From positions 3,309,001-3,373,000 of the forward strand of contig NZ_CP119392.1 in NCBI RefSeq assembly GCF_029224025.1: a stretch of DNA of 64,000 nt. The letters run 5' to 3'. Below the pieces are notes generated by a model. The model was given only the letters and a program-made list of their open reading frames with translations. It was not told where the DNA came from and made no database searches. Source of the stretch: Rhodanobacter sp. AS-Z3. Its GTDB lineage: Bacteria; Pseudomonadota; Gammaproteobacteria; Xanthomonadales; Rhodanobacteraceae. The position numbers were made by a program, and so were the translations under genes. Shown here piece by piece: positions 26,074-34,636 of the stretch (position 1 is the first letter of the stretch; each line of letters opens with the position of its first letter).

Positions 26074-27272
26074 TCAGCCTGGCCGGCCGCGACATCCTGC
26101 ATGCCTGGGGCAAGTTCGTGTTCACCGGCATCGGGTTGGGTCTGCTGATCGGCGTCACCTTGACCATGGCTGGCGTGTATCGCGGCATGGTCGACGACGG
26201 CAAGGCACTGCTCGACAACAGCGGCGCGGACCTGTGGGTGGTGCAGAAGGACACCCTGGGCCCGTATGCCGAATCCTCCAGCGTGCCCGACGATACATGG
26301 CGCGCGATCCGCGCCATGCCCGGCGTGGTCGAAGCCGCCAACGTCACTTATCTCACCATGCAGGTACGCAAGGGCGATAGCGATGTGCGCGCGATGATCG
26401 TCGGCATCGCCAACGGCCAGCCCGGCACGGCCGGCTGGCCGCCGTATCTGGTCGCGGGCCGGCAGATCACCCGCAGTCACTACGAAGCGGTAGCCGATAT
26501 CGCCACCGGCTTCGCCGTCGGTGACCCCATTCGTATCCGCCGCAATCGATACACCGTGGTCGGCCTGACCCGTCGGATGGTCTCGTCCAGCGGTGATCCG
26601 ATGGTGTTTGTTCCGCTGAAGGACGCACAGGAAGCACAGTTCCTAAAAGACAACGATGCGATTGTGCAAAGTCGCCGGCGCACCGCCGAAAACCCCGCCT
26701 TCAATCGCCCCGGCGTGCCGGGCTTGCTGGATGCGGTGATCGCCTCGCAAAGCGGCAATCCTTACGTCAATGCGGTGCTGGTCCGCGTCGCGCCCGGTCA
26801 TGCGCCGGAAGCGGTGGCGCAATCCATCCGCCGATGGAAGCGCCTTACCGTCTACACCCGTCCGCAGATGGAAGGCATTCTGGTCGGCAAGCTGATTGCC
26901 ACCTCGGCCAAACAGATCGGCATGTTCCTGGTGATTCTCGCGGTGGTCAGTGCGGCCATCGTGGCGTTCATCATCTACACGCTGACGATGGACAAGATTC
27001 GCGAGATCGCCGTGCTGAAACTTATCGGCACAAGGAACCGCACGATCGCCGCGATGATCATGCAACAGGCGCTGGTGCTGGGCATGATCGGCTTCGTGGT
27101 CGGCAAGATCACCGCGACCTTCGCCGCACCGCTGTTCCCCAAGTACGTGCTGCTGATCCCTCGTGATGCGGGCCTCGGCCTGCTCGGCGTGCTGGTGATT
27201 TGCGTGCTGGCCAGCCTGGTGGCTATTCGCGCCGCGCTGAAGGTTGATCCGGCCGAGGCGATCGGAGGCTGA
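26070..27272 (+). CDS. FtsX-like ABC transporter permease
   Basis: A 400-residue MacB/FtsX-type permease: one N-terminal helix (FTGIGLGLLIGVTLTMAGVY), a large periplasmic domain (about residues 40-270), and three C-terminal helices, with the cytoplasmic coupling stretch MDKIREIAVLKLIGTRNR between the first two. It starts with GTG overlapping the adaptor stop and ends just before the ATPase gene. The adaptor-permease-ATPase order resembles DevBCA-type exporters. Substrate unknown. Confidence 0.9.
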   Translation: MISLAGRDILHAWGKFVFTGIGLGLLIGVTLTMAGVYRGMVDDGKALLDNSGADLWVVQKDTLGPYAESSSVPDDTWRAIRAMPGVVEAANVTYLTMQVRKGDSDVRAMIVGIANGQPGTAGWPPYLVAGRQITRSHYEAVADIATGFAVGDPIRIRRNRYTVVGLTRRMVSSSGDPMVFVPLKDAQEAQFLKDNDAIVQSRRRTAENPAFNRPGVPGLLDAVIASQSGNPYVNAVLVRVAPGHAPEAVAQSIRRWKRLTVYTRPQMEGILVGKLIATSAKQIGMFLVILAVVSAAIVAFIIYTLTMDKIREIAVLKLIGTRNRTIAAMIMQQALVLGMIGFVVGKITATFAAPLFPKYVLLIPRDAGLGLLGVLVICVLASLVAIRAALKVDPAEAIGG

Positions 27273-27273
27273 G

Positions 27274-27984
27274 ATGACCGGCAAAGGCATTCTCATCGAA
27301 GGCTTGAGCAAGCGCTACGGCAGCGGCAGCACCGCCGTCGACGCACTGAAGAACGTCAACATGCACGTCGCACCCGGCGAAGTGGTCGGCCTGATCGGGC
27401 CGTCCGGGTCGGGCAAGAGCAGCTTGCTCAAATGCCTCGGCGCGGTGATCGACCCAAGTGCCGGCCGCATGGTGCTCGGTGGCGAAGTGATCCTCGACAA
27501 CGGCTGGAAAATCTCCGACTTGCGCGCCTTGCGCCGGGACAAGATCGGCTTCGTGTTCCAGGCGCCGTATCTGATCCCGTTTCTGGATGTCACCGACAAT
27601 GTCGCCCTGCTGCCGATGCTGGCCGGCGTAGCCAACGCCGAAGCGCGTCGGCGCGCGCATGAACTGCTTGCCGCGCTGGACGTGGATCACCGCGCCGAGG
27701 CGATGCCAGCGCAACTTTCCGGTGGCGAACAACAACGCGTGGCGATCGCCCGTGGTCTGGTCAACCGCCCACCGGTGATCCTCGCCGACGAACCGACCGC
27801 CCCACTGGACAGTGTGCGCGCGCTGGCGGTGATCCGCATTCTCAACGAAATGGCGCAGCAGTTTCAGACCGCCATCATCGTGGTCACCCACGATGAAAAA
27901 ATCATTCCCACGTTCAAACGCATCTATCACATTCGCGACGGCGTGACGCATGAGGAAGCCGGTGAAGCTCGCGCGTTTACATGA
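27274..27984 (+). CDS. ABC transporter ATPase of the MacB/LolD/DevA type
   Basis: A 236-residue ATPase. Walker A is GPSGSGKSS, the signature is [15 protein letters not shown] and Walker B is [13 protein letters not shown]. It lies one base after the permease stop. The ATG at 27274 is chosen because it follows AGGCTGAG and matches family starts ([14 protein letters not shown]). It powers the FtsX-like permease. The operon ends 33 bp before the convergent histidine kinase gene. Confidence 0.94.
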   Translation: MTGKGILIEGLSKRYGSGSTAVDALKNVNMHVAPGEVVGLIGPSGSGKSSLLKCLGAVIDPSAGRMVLGGEVILDNGWKISDLRALRRDKIGFVFQAPYLIPFLDVTDNVALLPMLAGVANAEARRRAHELLAALDVDHRAEAMPAQLSGGEQQRVAIARGLVNRPPVILADEPTAPLDSVRALAVIRILNEMAQQFQTAIIVVTHDEKIIPTFKRIYHIRDGVTHEEAGEARAFT

Positions 27985-28017
27985 CGCCACAGGATCTGGA
28001 CGGCCAGATAGCCGGCC

Positions 28018-29379
28018 TTAACCTGCCGGATGCAGCGCCTGCGGCAGGGTCAGCCGAACTCGCGCGCCACCCAACGGTGATCGTTCAAAGGCAAGCTGCC
28101 CGTGATGCAGCTTGGCAATCGCCTGGGCGATGGAAAGACCCAGCCCACTACCCTCACCCACGCTGCCTTCAGGCCGGTGAAACCGTTCCACCAAACTGGC
28201 CGGGTCAGTCGTCGAAAAGCCGGTGCCACTGTCATTCACTTCAAGCTCGACGTGTTCCGACGAACCGCCCACACGCACATTGATCCGTCCGTGAGCCGGC
28301 GTATGCCGCAAGGCATTGTCGAGCAGGTTTTGCACCAGAATTCCGAGCAGGCCTGCGCTGCCGAGAACAAAGTCGTTACCGTCGTGATCCAGCGACAACT
28401 CGACCGAGCGCATCGCAGCAGGCTCGCTGATTTCGCGCAACGCGGCCTCGGCCACACGCACCAGCCGCAACGACCCGGCATCATCCAGTTCAGTCAGCTG
28501 CTCCACGCGCGCCAGCAGCAACAACTGCGTGACCAGTCGCTGCATACGATCCAGCGCCTTGTGTGCACGCTGCAGATGCTGCGCACGCGCGGTGGCGTCC
28601 TCACTACGGCCTGCAAGGTCCAGCTCCAGCCGCAGCGTTGCCAGTGGATGCCGAAGTTCGTGCGCGGCATCGGCGGTGAAGCGGCGTTCGTGCTCCAGCC
28701 CGAGCTTGAGCCGCTCAACCAGTTGATCAACCACCCGCGTGAATGACGCCAGCTCAACCGGCACCTGGTCATCGGTAAGTGCGGGAATCAACGGTACCGT
28801 GCTGGCGGACAGCCTGCGGGTCAGCCGACGCAGTGGCTTCAGACCACCACGCAATCCGACATATACGGTAGGCGGCACCAGCACCAGCAACGCCAGCAAG
28901 GCCAGCAAGGTCGGCGCGAGCAGTTTGCGCAGCAGTTCGTCGCGTTCGTCCAGCGGTGCGGCCACTTGTATCCAATACTGTCGCTCACTATCCCAGCCCT
29001 GGAATACCCGCCAGCGCCGCGTGGCGTAAGTCACCGTATGAAAATGGGAGTCACCAGATGCAAAGTTCAGTGCCGGCAGTTCGGCACTCTGCATCAGCAG
29101 CTGCCCCTGTGCATCACGCAGCACGATGGCCGGGCGCTGGGCGCTGGGATCGGAGTCGACGACCTGCTTGTGTGGAAGGCGCACGGCGTCGTCTTGATTC
29201 GGCGTGACCGGCATTACCGCGAACACGCTCGCGGTGGTGCGCACCAGCATCTGATCGAAAATTTCGTCGACCTCATGCACGCTGCGCCAGCCGATCCAGC
29301 TCACCGCAATGATCCATACCAGCACGATGCCGGCAACCAGCCGCACCACCAGGCGTCGGTTCAGCGACGGCCGCATCAC
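28018..29379 (-). CDS. Sensor histidine kinase, QseC/PmrB type
   Basis: A 453-residue membrane kinase. Helices are at about 11-29 and 155-175 with a periplasmic sensor between them, then a HAMP-like linker. The H-box has His240 in ERRFTADAAHELRHPLATLR, followed by N-box NLLDNALRHTPA and G-boxes NDSGTGFS and GEGSGLGLSIAQAI. The H-box reads HELRH instead of the common HELRT/N/S, so the residue that helps phosphatase activity is replaced. The start overlaps the response regulator stop by ATGA. It should phosphorylate that regulator in response to an unknown periplasmic or redox cue. Confidence 0.93.
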   Translation of the reverse strand: MMRPSLNRRLVVRLVAGIVLVWIIAVSWIGWRSVHEVDEIFDQMLVRTTASVFAVMPVTPNQDDAVRLPHKQVVDSDPSAQRPAIVLRDAQGQLLMQSAELPALNFASGDSHFHTVTYATRRWRVFQGWDSERQYWIQVAAPLDERDELLRKLLAPTLLALLALLVLVPPTVYVGLRGGLKPLRRLTRRLSASTVPLIPALTDDQVPVELASFTRVVDQLVERLKLGLEHERRFTADAAHELRHPLATLRLELDLAGRSEDATARAQHLQRAHKALDRMQRLVTQLLLLARVEQLTELDDAGSLRLVRVAEAALREISEPAAMRSVELSLDHDGNDFVLGSAGLLGILVQNLLDNALRHTPAHGRINVRVGGSSEHVELEVNDSGTGFSTTDPASLVERFHRPEGSVGEGSGLGLSIAQAIAKLHHGQLAFERSPLGGARVRLTLPQALHPAG

Positions 29380-30050
29380 GCCAGCTCGGCTTCAGGAGAA
29401 CGGATGGCGTAGCCGATGCCGCGCAAGGTGCGTATCCAGCCCGGTCCCAGCTTGTGCCGCAAATGATGGATGTGCACCTCCACCGCGTTGCTGGCCACCT
29501 CCTGATCCCAACCGTACAACGCCTCTTCGAGCTGGTCGCGTGAGTAGGCGCGACCCGGATGGCGGATCAAGGTTTCCAACAAGGCGTATTCGCGCGCGGT
29601 CAGTTCCAGGGCTTCGCCATCGAGCGTGACGCGACGCGCAGCCGGCGTGACTTCCAGCGCACCCAGACGGATGGCCGGTTCGATCTGGCCGTCCGCCCGC
29701 CGCAACAACGCACGCAGCCGCGCGGCGAGTTCGTCCAGATGCACCGGCTTGACGACGTAGTCGTCGGCACCGGCATCCAGCCCGGCCACCCGATCCGGCA
29801 GCCCGTCACGGGCCGTCAGCAGCAACACCGGGGTGGCGTCTTTTTGCCGCCGCATGCCCGCAATGATCGCCGGGCCACTGCTGCGTGGCAGGTTCCAGTC
29901 GAGTATCGCGGCCGCATACTCCGTGTCGTTCAAAGCTGCCGCTGCCTGGGCGCCGTCGGTAATCCAGTCCACGGCATAGCCGAGCAGGCGCAGGCCATCG
30001 GCCAGCGCCTGTCCCAGTGACTGATCGTCTTCGGCTAACAGGATCCGCAT
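29376..30050 (-). CDS. OmpR-family response regulator, QseB/PmrA type
   Basis: A 224-residue regulator. The receiver domain has Asp8, Asp9, the phosphoacceptor Asp51 (AAILDWNLPRSSG) and Lys101 (DDYVVKPVHL). The winged helix covers about 125-220 (LTAREYALLETLIRHPGRAY). It is co-transcribed with the cytochrome b561 and PepSY genes upstream and the kinase downstream. A CTTAAG-N5-CATAAG element upstream of the operon matches the tandem half-sites bound by this subfamily, so autoregulation is likely. Confidence 0.94.
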   Translation of the reverse strand: MRILLAEDDQSLGQALADGLRLLGYAVDWITDGAQAAAALNDTEYAAAILDWNLPRSSGPAIIAGMRRQKDATPVLLLTARDGLPDRVAGLDAGADDYVVKPVHLDELAARLRALLRRADGQIEPAIRLGALEVTPAARRVTLDGEALELTAREYALLETLIRHPGRAYSRDQLEEALYGWDQEVASNAVEVHIHHLRHKLGPGWIRTLRGIGYAIRSPEAELA

Positions 30051-30054
30051 GGCT

Positions 30055-30651
30055 TCATTCTTGTCGCGTGGCTGGGCGGCTCACTTGACTTGGCGCAAGT
30101 CGCGGCGCTTTTTTGCTGGCTGCGGCATCCTGCCCCAGTGCACGCTTGCGGCCGTGAACCATGGCCGCGATCAGGTTTTCACCGTAGTGCAAGCTCTCGC
30201 CAACGGCCGCCAACACATGCACGACCACCAGCCCCAGCACGCCGTACGCCAGCGCTTCATGCAGTCCCTCCAGCCAGCTATCGCCGAAGAACCGATCGGT
30301 GGTTTGCAGCCAGCCGGTGAAGGCCACCAGCAATACGCCACCTAGCAGTGTCAGGATCATCACCGCCGCGGCCGGGTTGTGCCCCAGTTGCCTGCGTGAT
30401 CGCCCGGCAAGGCGGTCACGCAGGTAATGACGCAGACGATCGGGTCCCGGCACCCAGTTGCTGAAACGGGCATGGTGCGTGCCGATGAATCCCCACACCA
30501 AACGCACGGCGATCAATCCCAGGATGGCGTAGCCGAAACCACGATGAACCAGCTCACCCTCCTCGGTAAAAAAGTTGGCGAGGAACAGGCCTGCCAACGA
30601 CCAGTGAAACAGGCGGACCAACGGGTCCCAGACCTTGACTGTGGCGTTCAT
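30055..30651 (-). CDS. Cytochrome b561-family membrane protein
   Basis: A 198-residue b-type cytochrome with four membrane helices. It starts MNATVKVWDPLVRLFHWSLA; the His in LFHW and those in VHRGFGY, LHEALAYGV and VVVHVL are the likely heme ligands. A basic tail (GRKRALG, KKAPR) is cytoplasmic. The stop lies 4 bp before the response regulator start, and the PepSY gene ends 26 bp upstream. Proteins of this type pass electrons between quinol and periplasmic partners; pairing with a PepSY protein and a two-component system suggests redox or metal stress, which is inference. Confidence 0.9.
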   Translation of the reverse strand: MNATVKVWDPLVRLFHWSLAGLFLANFFTEEGELVHRGFGYAILGLIAVRLVWGFIGTHHARFSNWVPGPDRLRHYLRDRLAGRSRRQLGHNPAAAVMILTLLGGVLLVAFTGWLQTTDRFFGDSWLEGLHEALAYGVLGLVVVHVLAAVGESLHYGENLIAAMVHGRKRALGQDAAASKKAPRLAPSQVSRPATRQE

Positions 30652-30677
30652 GGGCTTGTCCTCGCGCGGATGGATGA

Positions 30678-30950
30678 TCAGCCGCCCTTCTGCTTGACGA
30701 TGCGGCCATCGGTCGGGTCGAAATAGATCTCCACGTTCTTGCCGGCCTTGTCCTTGCCATAGATTTCGTAGCAATTGCCGGTGACCTGGAACACCTTGAT
30801 GGTGTAACCCTGATCAAGGACCTTCTGTTTCATCGCCGCTTCGGTCAGCCATTGCGCACGGGGCGCGCTGGTGCACTGCGGCGAGGCAAAGGCGGACGCC
30901 GACAACACGGCGGCAGCAAGCAACAGGGGTGCAATGACGATGCGTTTCAT
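30678..30950 (-). CDS. Small periplasmic PepSY-domain protein
   Basis: A 90-residue secreted protein. The signal peptide is MKRIVIAPLLLAAAVLSASA with cleavage near FAS. The rest is a single PepSY-like fold (AAMKQKVLDQGYTIKVFQVT, then VEIYFDPTDGRIVKQ). Cys25 and Cys58 could form a disulfide. GGAGAAG precedes the ATG at 30950. It heads the operon with cytochrome b561 and a QseBC-type two-component system. The PepSY fold is often linked to inhibition or sensing in the periplasm, so it may signal to the kinase; that is a guess from location. Confidence 0.88.
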   Translation of the reverse strand: MKRIVIAPLLLAAAVLSASAFASPQCTSAPRAQWLTEAAMKQKVLDQGYTIKVFQVTGNCYEIYGKDKAGKNVEIYFDPTDGRIVKQKGG

Positions 30951-31004
30951 GGCGCTTCTCCGGTATCGGCATGATTGCCTTGGGTGCCATTCCAACCGCA
31001 GTGG

Positions 31005-31021
31005 CTTATGCCAGTCTTAAG
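31005..31021 (-). promoter_or_regulatory. PmrA/QseB-type response regulator box
   Basis: On the minus strand: CTTAAG-ACTGG-CATAAG, a direct repeat of hexamers with 5-bp spacing and one mismatch to CTTAAG-N5-CTTAAG, the known pattern for PmrA/QseB-type regulators. It is centred 63 bp upstream of the PepSY start, so it fits an autoregulated promoter. Confidence 0.6.
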
Positions 31022-31047
31022 AGGCTTGTCATCACGCACGCGTACAT

Positions 31048-31067
31048 CGCCGATATCGATATCGGCG
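31048..31067. repeat. Perfect 20-bp palindrome
   Basis: CGCCGATATC/GATATCGGCG is self-complementary with no spacer. It lies between the PepSY operon and the diguanylate cyclase gene, about 98 bp upstream of the PepSY start. It could be a second operator or a structural element; there is no T tract for a terminator. Confidence 0.6.
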
Positions 31068-31206
31068 CACGAACTGTTGTCGGGTTAACAAGCGGATACT
31101 CGGGCGACGCAAGGATCGAATCGCAGCGTCTTCAACGGCCATCGTCAGGCAGATATCGCAGCACAGATGCGCGTATCTGCTGAGGCCACCAACAGCGATC
31201 AAGCCG

Positions 31207-32604
31207 CTACGGAGCTGGTGGCGCGGAACTCGCCGTTGCAGCCATCACCGCCCGGTCGCGCCCGGTATTCTTGGCTTCGTAAAGCGCAGTGTCCGCACGC
31301 TTGATCACTGCAGCCGCGTCATCGCCGGGGGCAGACTGGGCCACACCAATGCTGATGCTGACCAGTCGACGCGGCCACGCAAAATTGCGAAAGGCATCAA
31401 GCACCCGCTGCGCCACTTCGTTTGCCTTCGCCACATCAGTCGCCGGCAACAGCAGGGAAAATTCCTCGCCGCCGTAACGTGCAGCCACGTCGGACGGGCG
31501 CACCGCGGCAGCCAGCAAACGGCCGGTGATGCGCAACACCTCGTCGCCGGCCAGGTGGCCGAAGCTGTCGTTGTAGCTTTTGAACTTGTCCAGATCGAGC
31601 ATCAACAGCGAGAACACCGTGTCGTGTTCGCGATGCCCCTGCAGCAGACTGTCGAGGGTATCGTCGAACGCCCGCCGGTTGGCCAGCCCGGTCAGAGTGT
31701 CGGTATCGGCATCGGTGCGCAGTTGGGTCGCTTCCATGCGCTGCCGTTCCAGTTTGTCCAGCAACAACGCCACCCACCAGATCAGCCATGCCACGGCGCT
31801 ACCACTGACCACGGCCATCAGCGAAAACGCCATCACGTTTGGCAAGCCCAGCCAAGACTGGAACAACTCGAAAGCATAGGTAAACGCCACCGGCAGCAAC
31901 AGCGCCGGCAACAATACGCGGCGCGAAAATGCGCCACCGAGCGTGGCCGCCGTGGTGACTCGGGTAAGTCCTACGGTGGGTGTTACCGATAGCCATCCCA
32001 GCGTGGCTAGAACCAATAGCAAGGCCGTCGGGATCGGCACCCTGCTGAAGGTGGAATCATCGATGCCTTCCCACGCAAGGCCGTGCGACGCCAGCCCGGT
32101 CATCGCAATCGCCAGCAGTGCAATCGCCAGTGTCTCGCGCAGCCACAACCAGCGACGCACGGATACCAGCAAGCCCACGCCGCCAAGCAACACAAACGCC
32201 ACTCCAGCAAAACCCACCATGCGCCGCGGTGGCAAGCAGGACAGACAGGCCGCCGAACTGTCCGACCAGAGGTTGATGCCCAGACCCGCCGCAGCAACAT
32301 ATTCAATCAGTTCGACCGCACCCATGCCCAACACGATCATCGACAGCAGAGCAGCGAAACGAGCCCGCCATCCACGCTCGGTGTGGCTGAGCAACAGCGA
32401 GCTACCGGACAAGCCAAAGCCGATTGCCGTGCTGACGCTGTTCCACAACTCGCCCGGCACCGAACGGGCCAATCGCGGCAGATTCCACCACCAGTCTGCC
32501 AGCAAGGCCAGGGCGACCACGCACATCAGCACGCCCACGGCGCGCGAAAAGAACTGATAGCCCTGCACCACGCGCGGGTCTTGATGGAACGGCACTGCTG
32601 TCAT
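31207..32604 (-). CDS. Membrane-bound diguanylate cyclase (GGDEF domain)
   Basis: A 465-residue protein. The N-terminal 290 residues hold about eight hydrophobic helices with a periplasmic loop bearing CLSCLPPRR. The C-terminal GGDEF domain has DADTDTLTGLANRRAF, MLDLDKFKSYNDSFGH and the active site GGEEF, so cyclic di-GMP synthesis should be intact. An RPSD inhibitory site lies five residues before GGEEF, giving product feedback. The ATG at 32604 (MTAVPFHQDP) is preferred over a longer frame that lacks similarity. It is divergent from the MBL nuclease gene. Confidence 0.9.
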   Translation of the reverse strand: MTAVPFHQDPRVVQGYQFFSRAVGVLMCVVALALLADWWWNLPRLARSVPGELWNSVSTAIGFGLSGSSLLLSHTERGWRARFAALLSMIVLGMGAVELIEYVAAAGLGINLWSDSSAACLSCLPPRRMVGFAGVAFVLLGGVGLLVSVRRWLWLRETLAIALLAIAMTGLASHGLAWEGIDDSTFSRVPIPTALLLVLATLGWLSVTPTVGLTRVTTAATLGGAFSRRVLLPALLLPVAFTYAFELFQSWLGLPNVMAFSLMAVVSGSAVAWLIWWVALLLDKLERQRMEATQLRTDADTDTLTGLANRRAFDDTLDSLLQGHREHDTVFSLLMLDLDKFKSYNDSFGHLAGDEVLRITGRLLAAAVRPSDVAARYGGEEFSLLLPATDVAKANEVAQRVLDAFRNFAWPRRLVSISIGVAQSAPGDDAAAVIKRADTALYEAKNTGRDRAVMAATASSAPPAP

Positions 32605-32694
32605 GTCAACATCTCGTCCCCAGGGACCGGCAACCACAGATGCGCAGCTCAAGCCCAGCCATGGGCAAAACGCCGCGTGTTCGTCCCTGTCGGG

Positions 32695-32708
32695 TTGATC
32701 CGGGTCAA
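32695..32708 (+). promoter_or_regulatory. FNR-type binding site upstream of the MBL nuclease gene
   Basis: TTGAT-CCGG-GTCAA, a full match to the FNR/DNR palindrome, centred about 80 bp before the ATG at 32782. It lies between divergent genes and could also affect the diguanylate cyclase. Confidence 0.7.
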
Positions 32709-32781
32709 CCCCATCCTTCTTGCAACCTGCCACAGTCTAACCACGAACCGTTCGGAAATTGCACCAGCGAGGCGTGCTTTC

Positions 32782-34173
32782 ATGATCATCTACAGCTGCC
32801 ACGGCGGCGCCAAGCAGGTTACCGGCTCCTGTCACCTGATCACCTGCAACGATAGAAAGGTGTTGATTGACTGCGGCATGTTTCAGGGTAGCGACGAGGT
32901 TGAGCGTGGCAACGCTGAACCCTTCGGCTTCGATCCGGCCGGCATTGATGTCGTACTGCTGACACATGCCCATCTGGATCACTGCGGACGGATTCCCCTG
33001 CTGGTCCGTCAGGGCTTTCGCGGACGCATCATTGCCACTGCCGCCACGCGCGAACTGGCCCGCATCGTAATGCTCGATTCGGCCGGCATCCAGGAAGAGG
33101 ACGCACGGCGGGCACAACGCAAAAACCGTCGTGCTGAACCGGTGAAGCTGCCGCTGTACAGCATGGACGACGCGCTGCATGCGCTGGACTTCTTCGCTGC
33201 AGACGTCAGCTACGACGAAACCATACCGATCGTCGACGGCATCCGCGCGCGCTTCCTGGATGCCGGGCACATCCTCGGCTCAGCCTCGATTCTTCTCGAC
33301 ATCGACGACGGCACGCAGCAGCGCAGCATGCTTTTCTCCGGCGATCTCGGCAATCCGGGCCGACCGATACTGCGCGACCCGACGCCTGCGCCGGCCGCCG
33401 ACTATGTGGTGATGGAGAGCACCTACGGCGATCGCCCGCATCGTTCGGTACCTGATTCAGTCGACGAGATGTACCAGGCGATTCGCGACACCGTCACCCG
33501 TCGCGGCAACGTGGTGATTCCCAGCTTTGCACTCGAGCGCACCCAGGAAATTCTGTATTACCTGCACCGCGGCTTGCGAACCGGTGCGATCCCGCAACAC
33601 GTGCGGATCTTCCTGGATTCACCCATGGCGATCTCGGCCACCGAAATTTTCCGACGTCACCCGGAATGCTTCGACGTCAACTTCCAGCAGGAACTGCAGC
33701 ACGGCGACCCGTTCGCCATGCCCGGCCTGCATTTCACCCGCGAGACGGCTGAGTCGATGGCGATCAACAACGTCGACGGCGGCGCCATCATTCTGGCCGG
33801 TTCGGGCATGTGCAATGGCGGGCGCATTCGCCACCACCTCAAGCACAATTTGTGGCGCGAGCGCAGCAGCGTGGTCTTCGTCGGCTATGCCGCCGAAGGC
33901 ACGCTGGCACGACGCATTGTCGACGGTGCAGCGAGCGTGCGCATCTTCAATGAGGACATTCCGGTGCGCGCGCAGGTGTGGACAATCAACGGCTTTTCCG
34001 CGCACGCCGACCAACCGTCACTACTGGCGTGGCTGGGCGAGCAACCACGGCGCAAGGTATTTCTGGTGCACGGCGAATACGACCGCGGCATGCATGCCTT
34101 GCAGGAAGTGCTGGAACAGCGTGGCTTCCACTGCCAACTACCGGGCCCACATGAGCCGATAAAGATCGACTGA
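32782..34173 (+). CDS. Metallo-beta-lactamase/beta-CASP family nuclease
   Basis: A 463-residue protein. The start MIIYSCHGGAKQVTGSCHLI and the zinc motif HAHLDH (62-67) with downstream HILGSAS and SGDLGNPGRP define the MBL fold. The insert and C-terminal motifs (SGMCNGGRI, INGFSAHADQ, LVHGEYDRG) identify the beta-CASP subgroup that processes RNA (CPSF-type/RNase J relatives). The ATG at 32782 is chosen by family start. It is divergent from the diguanylate cyclase and has an FNR-type palindrome 80 bp upstream, so it is likely made under low oxygen. Its RNA target is unknown. Confidence 0.9.
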   Translation: MIIYSCHGGAKQVTGSCHLITCNDRKVLIDCGMFQGSDEVERGNAEPFGFDPAGIDVVLLTHAHLDHCGRIPLLVRQGFRGRIIATAATRELARIVMLDSAGIQEEDARRAQRKNRRAEPVKLPLYSMDDALHALDFFAADVSYDETIPIVDGIRARFLDAGHILGSASILLDIDDGTQQRSMLFSGDLGNPGRPILRDPTPAPAADYVVMESTYGDRPHRSVPDSVDEMYQAIRDTVTRRGNVVIPSFALERTQEILYYLHRGLRTGAIPQHVRIFLDSPMAISATEIFRRHPECFDVNFQQELQHGDPFAMPGLHFTRETAESMAINNVDGGAIILAGSGMCNGGRIRHHLKHNLWRERSSVVFVGYAAEGTLARRIVDGAASVRIFNEDIPVRAQVWTINGFSAHADQPSLLAWLGEQPRRKVFLVHGEYDRGMHALQEVLEQRGFHCQLPGPHEPIKID

Positions 34174-34205
34174 GCGGAGATGCCGTCCGAAGAAGGCGGA
34201 ATTCC

Positions 34206-34225
34206 CTGCGGTACACGTACCGCAG
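34206..34225. repeat. Inverted repeat between the nuclease and nor-like genes
   Basis: CTGCGGTAC-AC-GTACCGCAG, 9-bp arms around 2 bp. It follows the nuclease stop by 33 bp and precedes the FNR-type box. No T tract follows, so it could be a factor-assisted terminator or a protein site. Confidence 0.5.
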
Positions 34226-34251
34226 TTACCCCAGCGAAATCAGGGTTCGAC

Positions 34252-34265
34252 TTGACCTGCGTCAG
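34252..34265 (+). promoter_or_regulatory. FNR-type binding site upstream of the NorC/NorB-like operon
   Basis: TTGAC-CTGC-GTCAG, nine of ten palindrome bases. Centred about 126 bp before the ATG of the small membrane protein gene and in the only gap that can hold the operon promoter. Confidence 0.6.
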
Positions 34266-34384
34266 GTCCCGGGTATCAGGCCACGCCTATATTCAAGCCG
34301 CTTCACCTGCGAATCCTTCGTTGGAGGGCTCGCCGTTTCTCGAAGCTTTCGACCATGTTCGAATCAATCTCGGGGGAACATCGC

Positions 34385-34636
34385 ATGACGCATCGGATCA
34401 CGGATCTGACGATTTCAGTACTGGCCTGCGTGATCGCCGTACTGTTGTCCTGGCCATTCTGGCGCAGCTACGCGTATTGGCCAGAGTCCCACCTGGCATG
34501 GTTGATCTACTTCGTCACCGGCTTTGTTCTTGCCGTTTACGTGTTCTACGTTTTCATCGGCAGCCTGCGCATCCTGTTCCTGCATGACACGCAGGAACAA
34601 GGCACCGCCGCCACAGACAAGGCGAAAATCTCATGA
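34385..34636 (+). CDS. Small membrane protein at the head of the NorC/NorB-like operon
   Basis: An 83-residue protein with two membrane helices (LTISVLACVIAVLLSWPFW and a long LAWLIYFVTGFVLAVYVFYV) and a polar tail. I do not recognise a family. GGGGGA precedes the ATG at 34385. Its stop overlaps the norC-like start by ATGA, so the two are coupled. By location it is likely a small accessory subunit or assembly helper for the terminal reductase, comparable in size to CcoQ-type subunits; this is inference. Confidence 0.75.
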   Translation: MTHRITDLTISVLACVIAVLLSWPFWRSYAYWPESHLAWLIYFVTGFVLAVYVFYVFIGSLRILFLHDTQEQGTAATDKAKIS

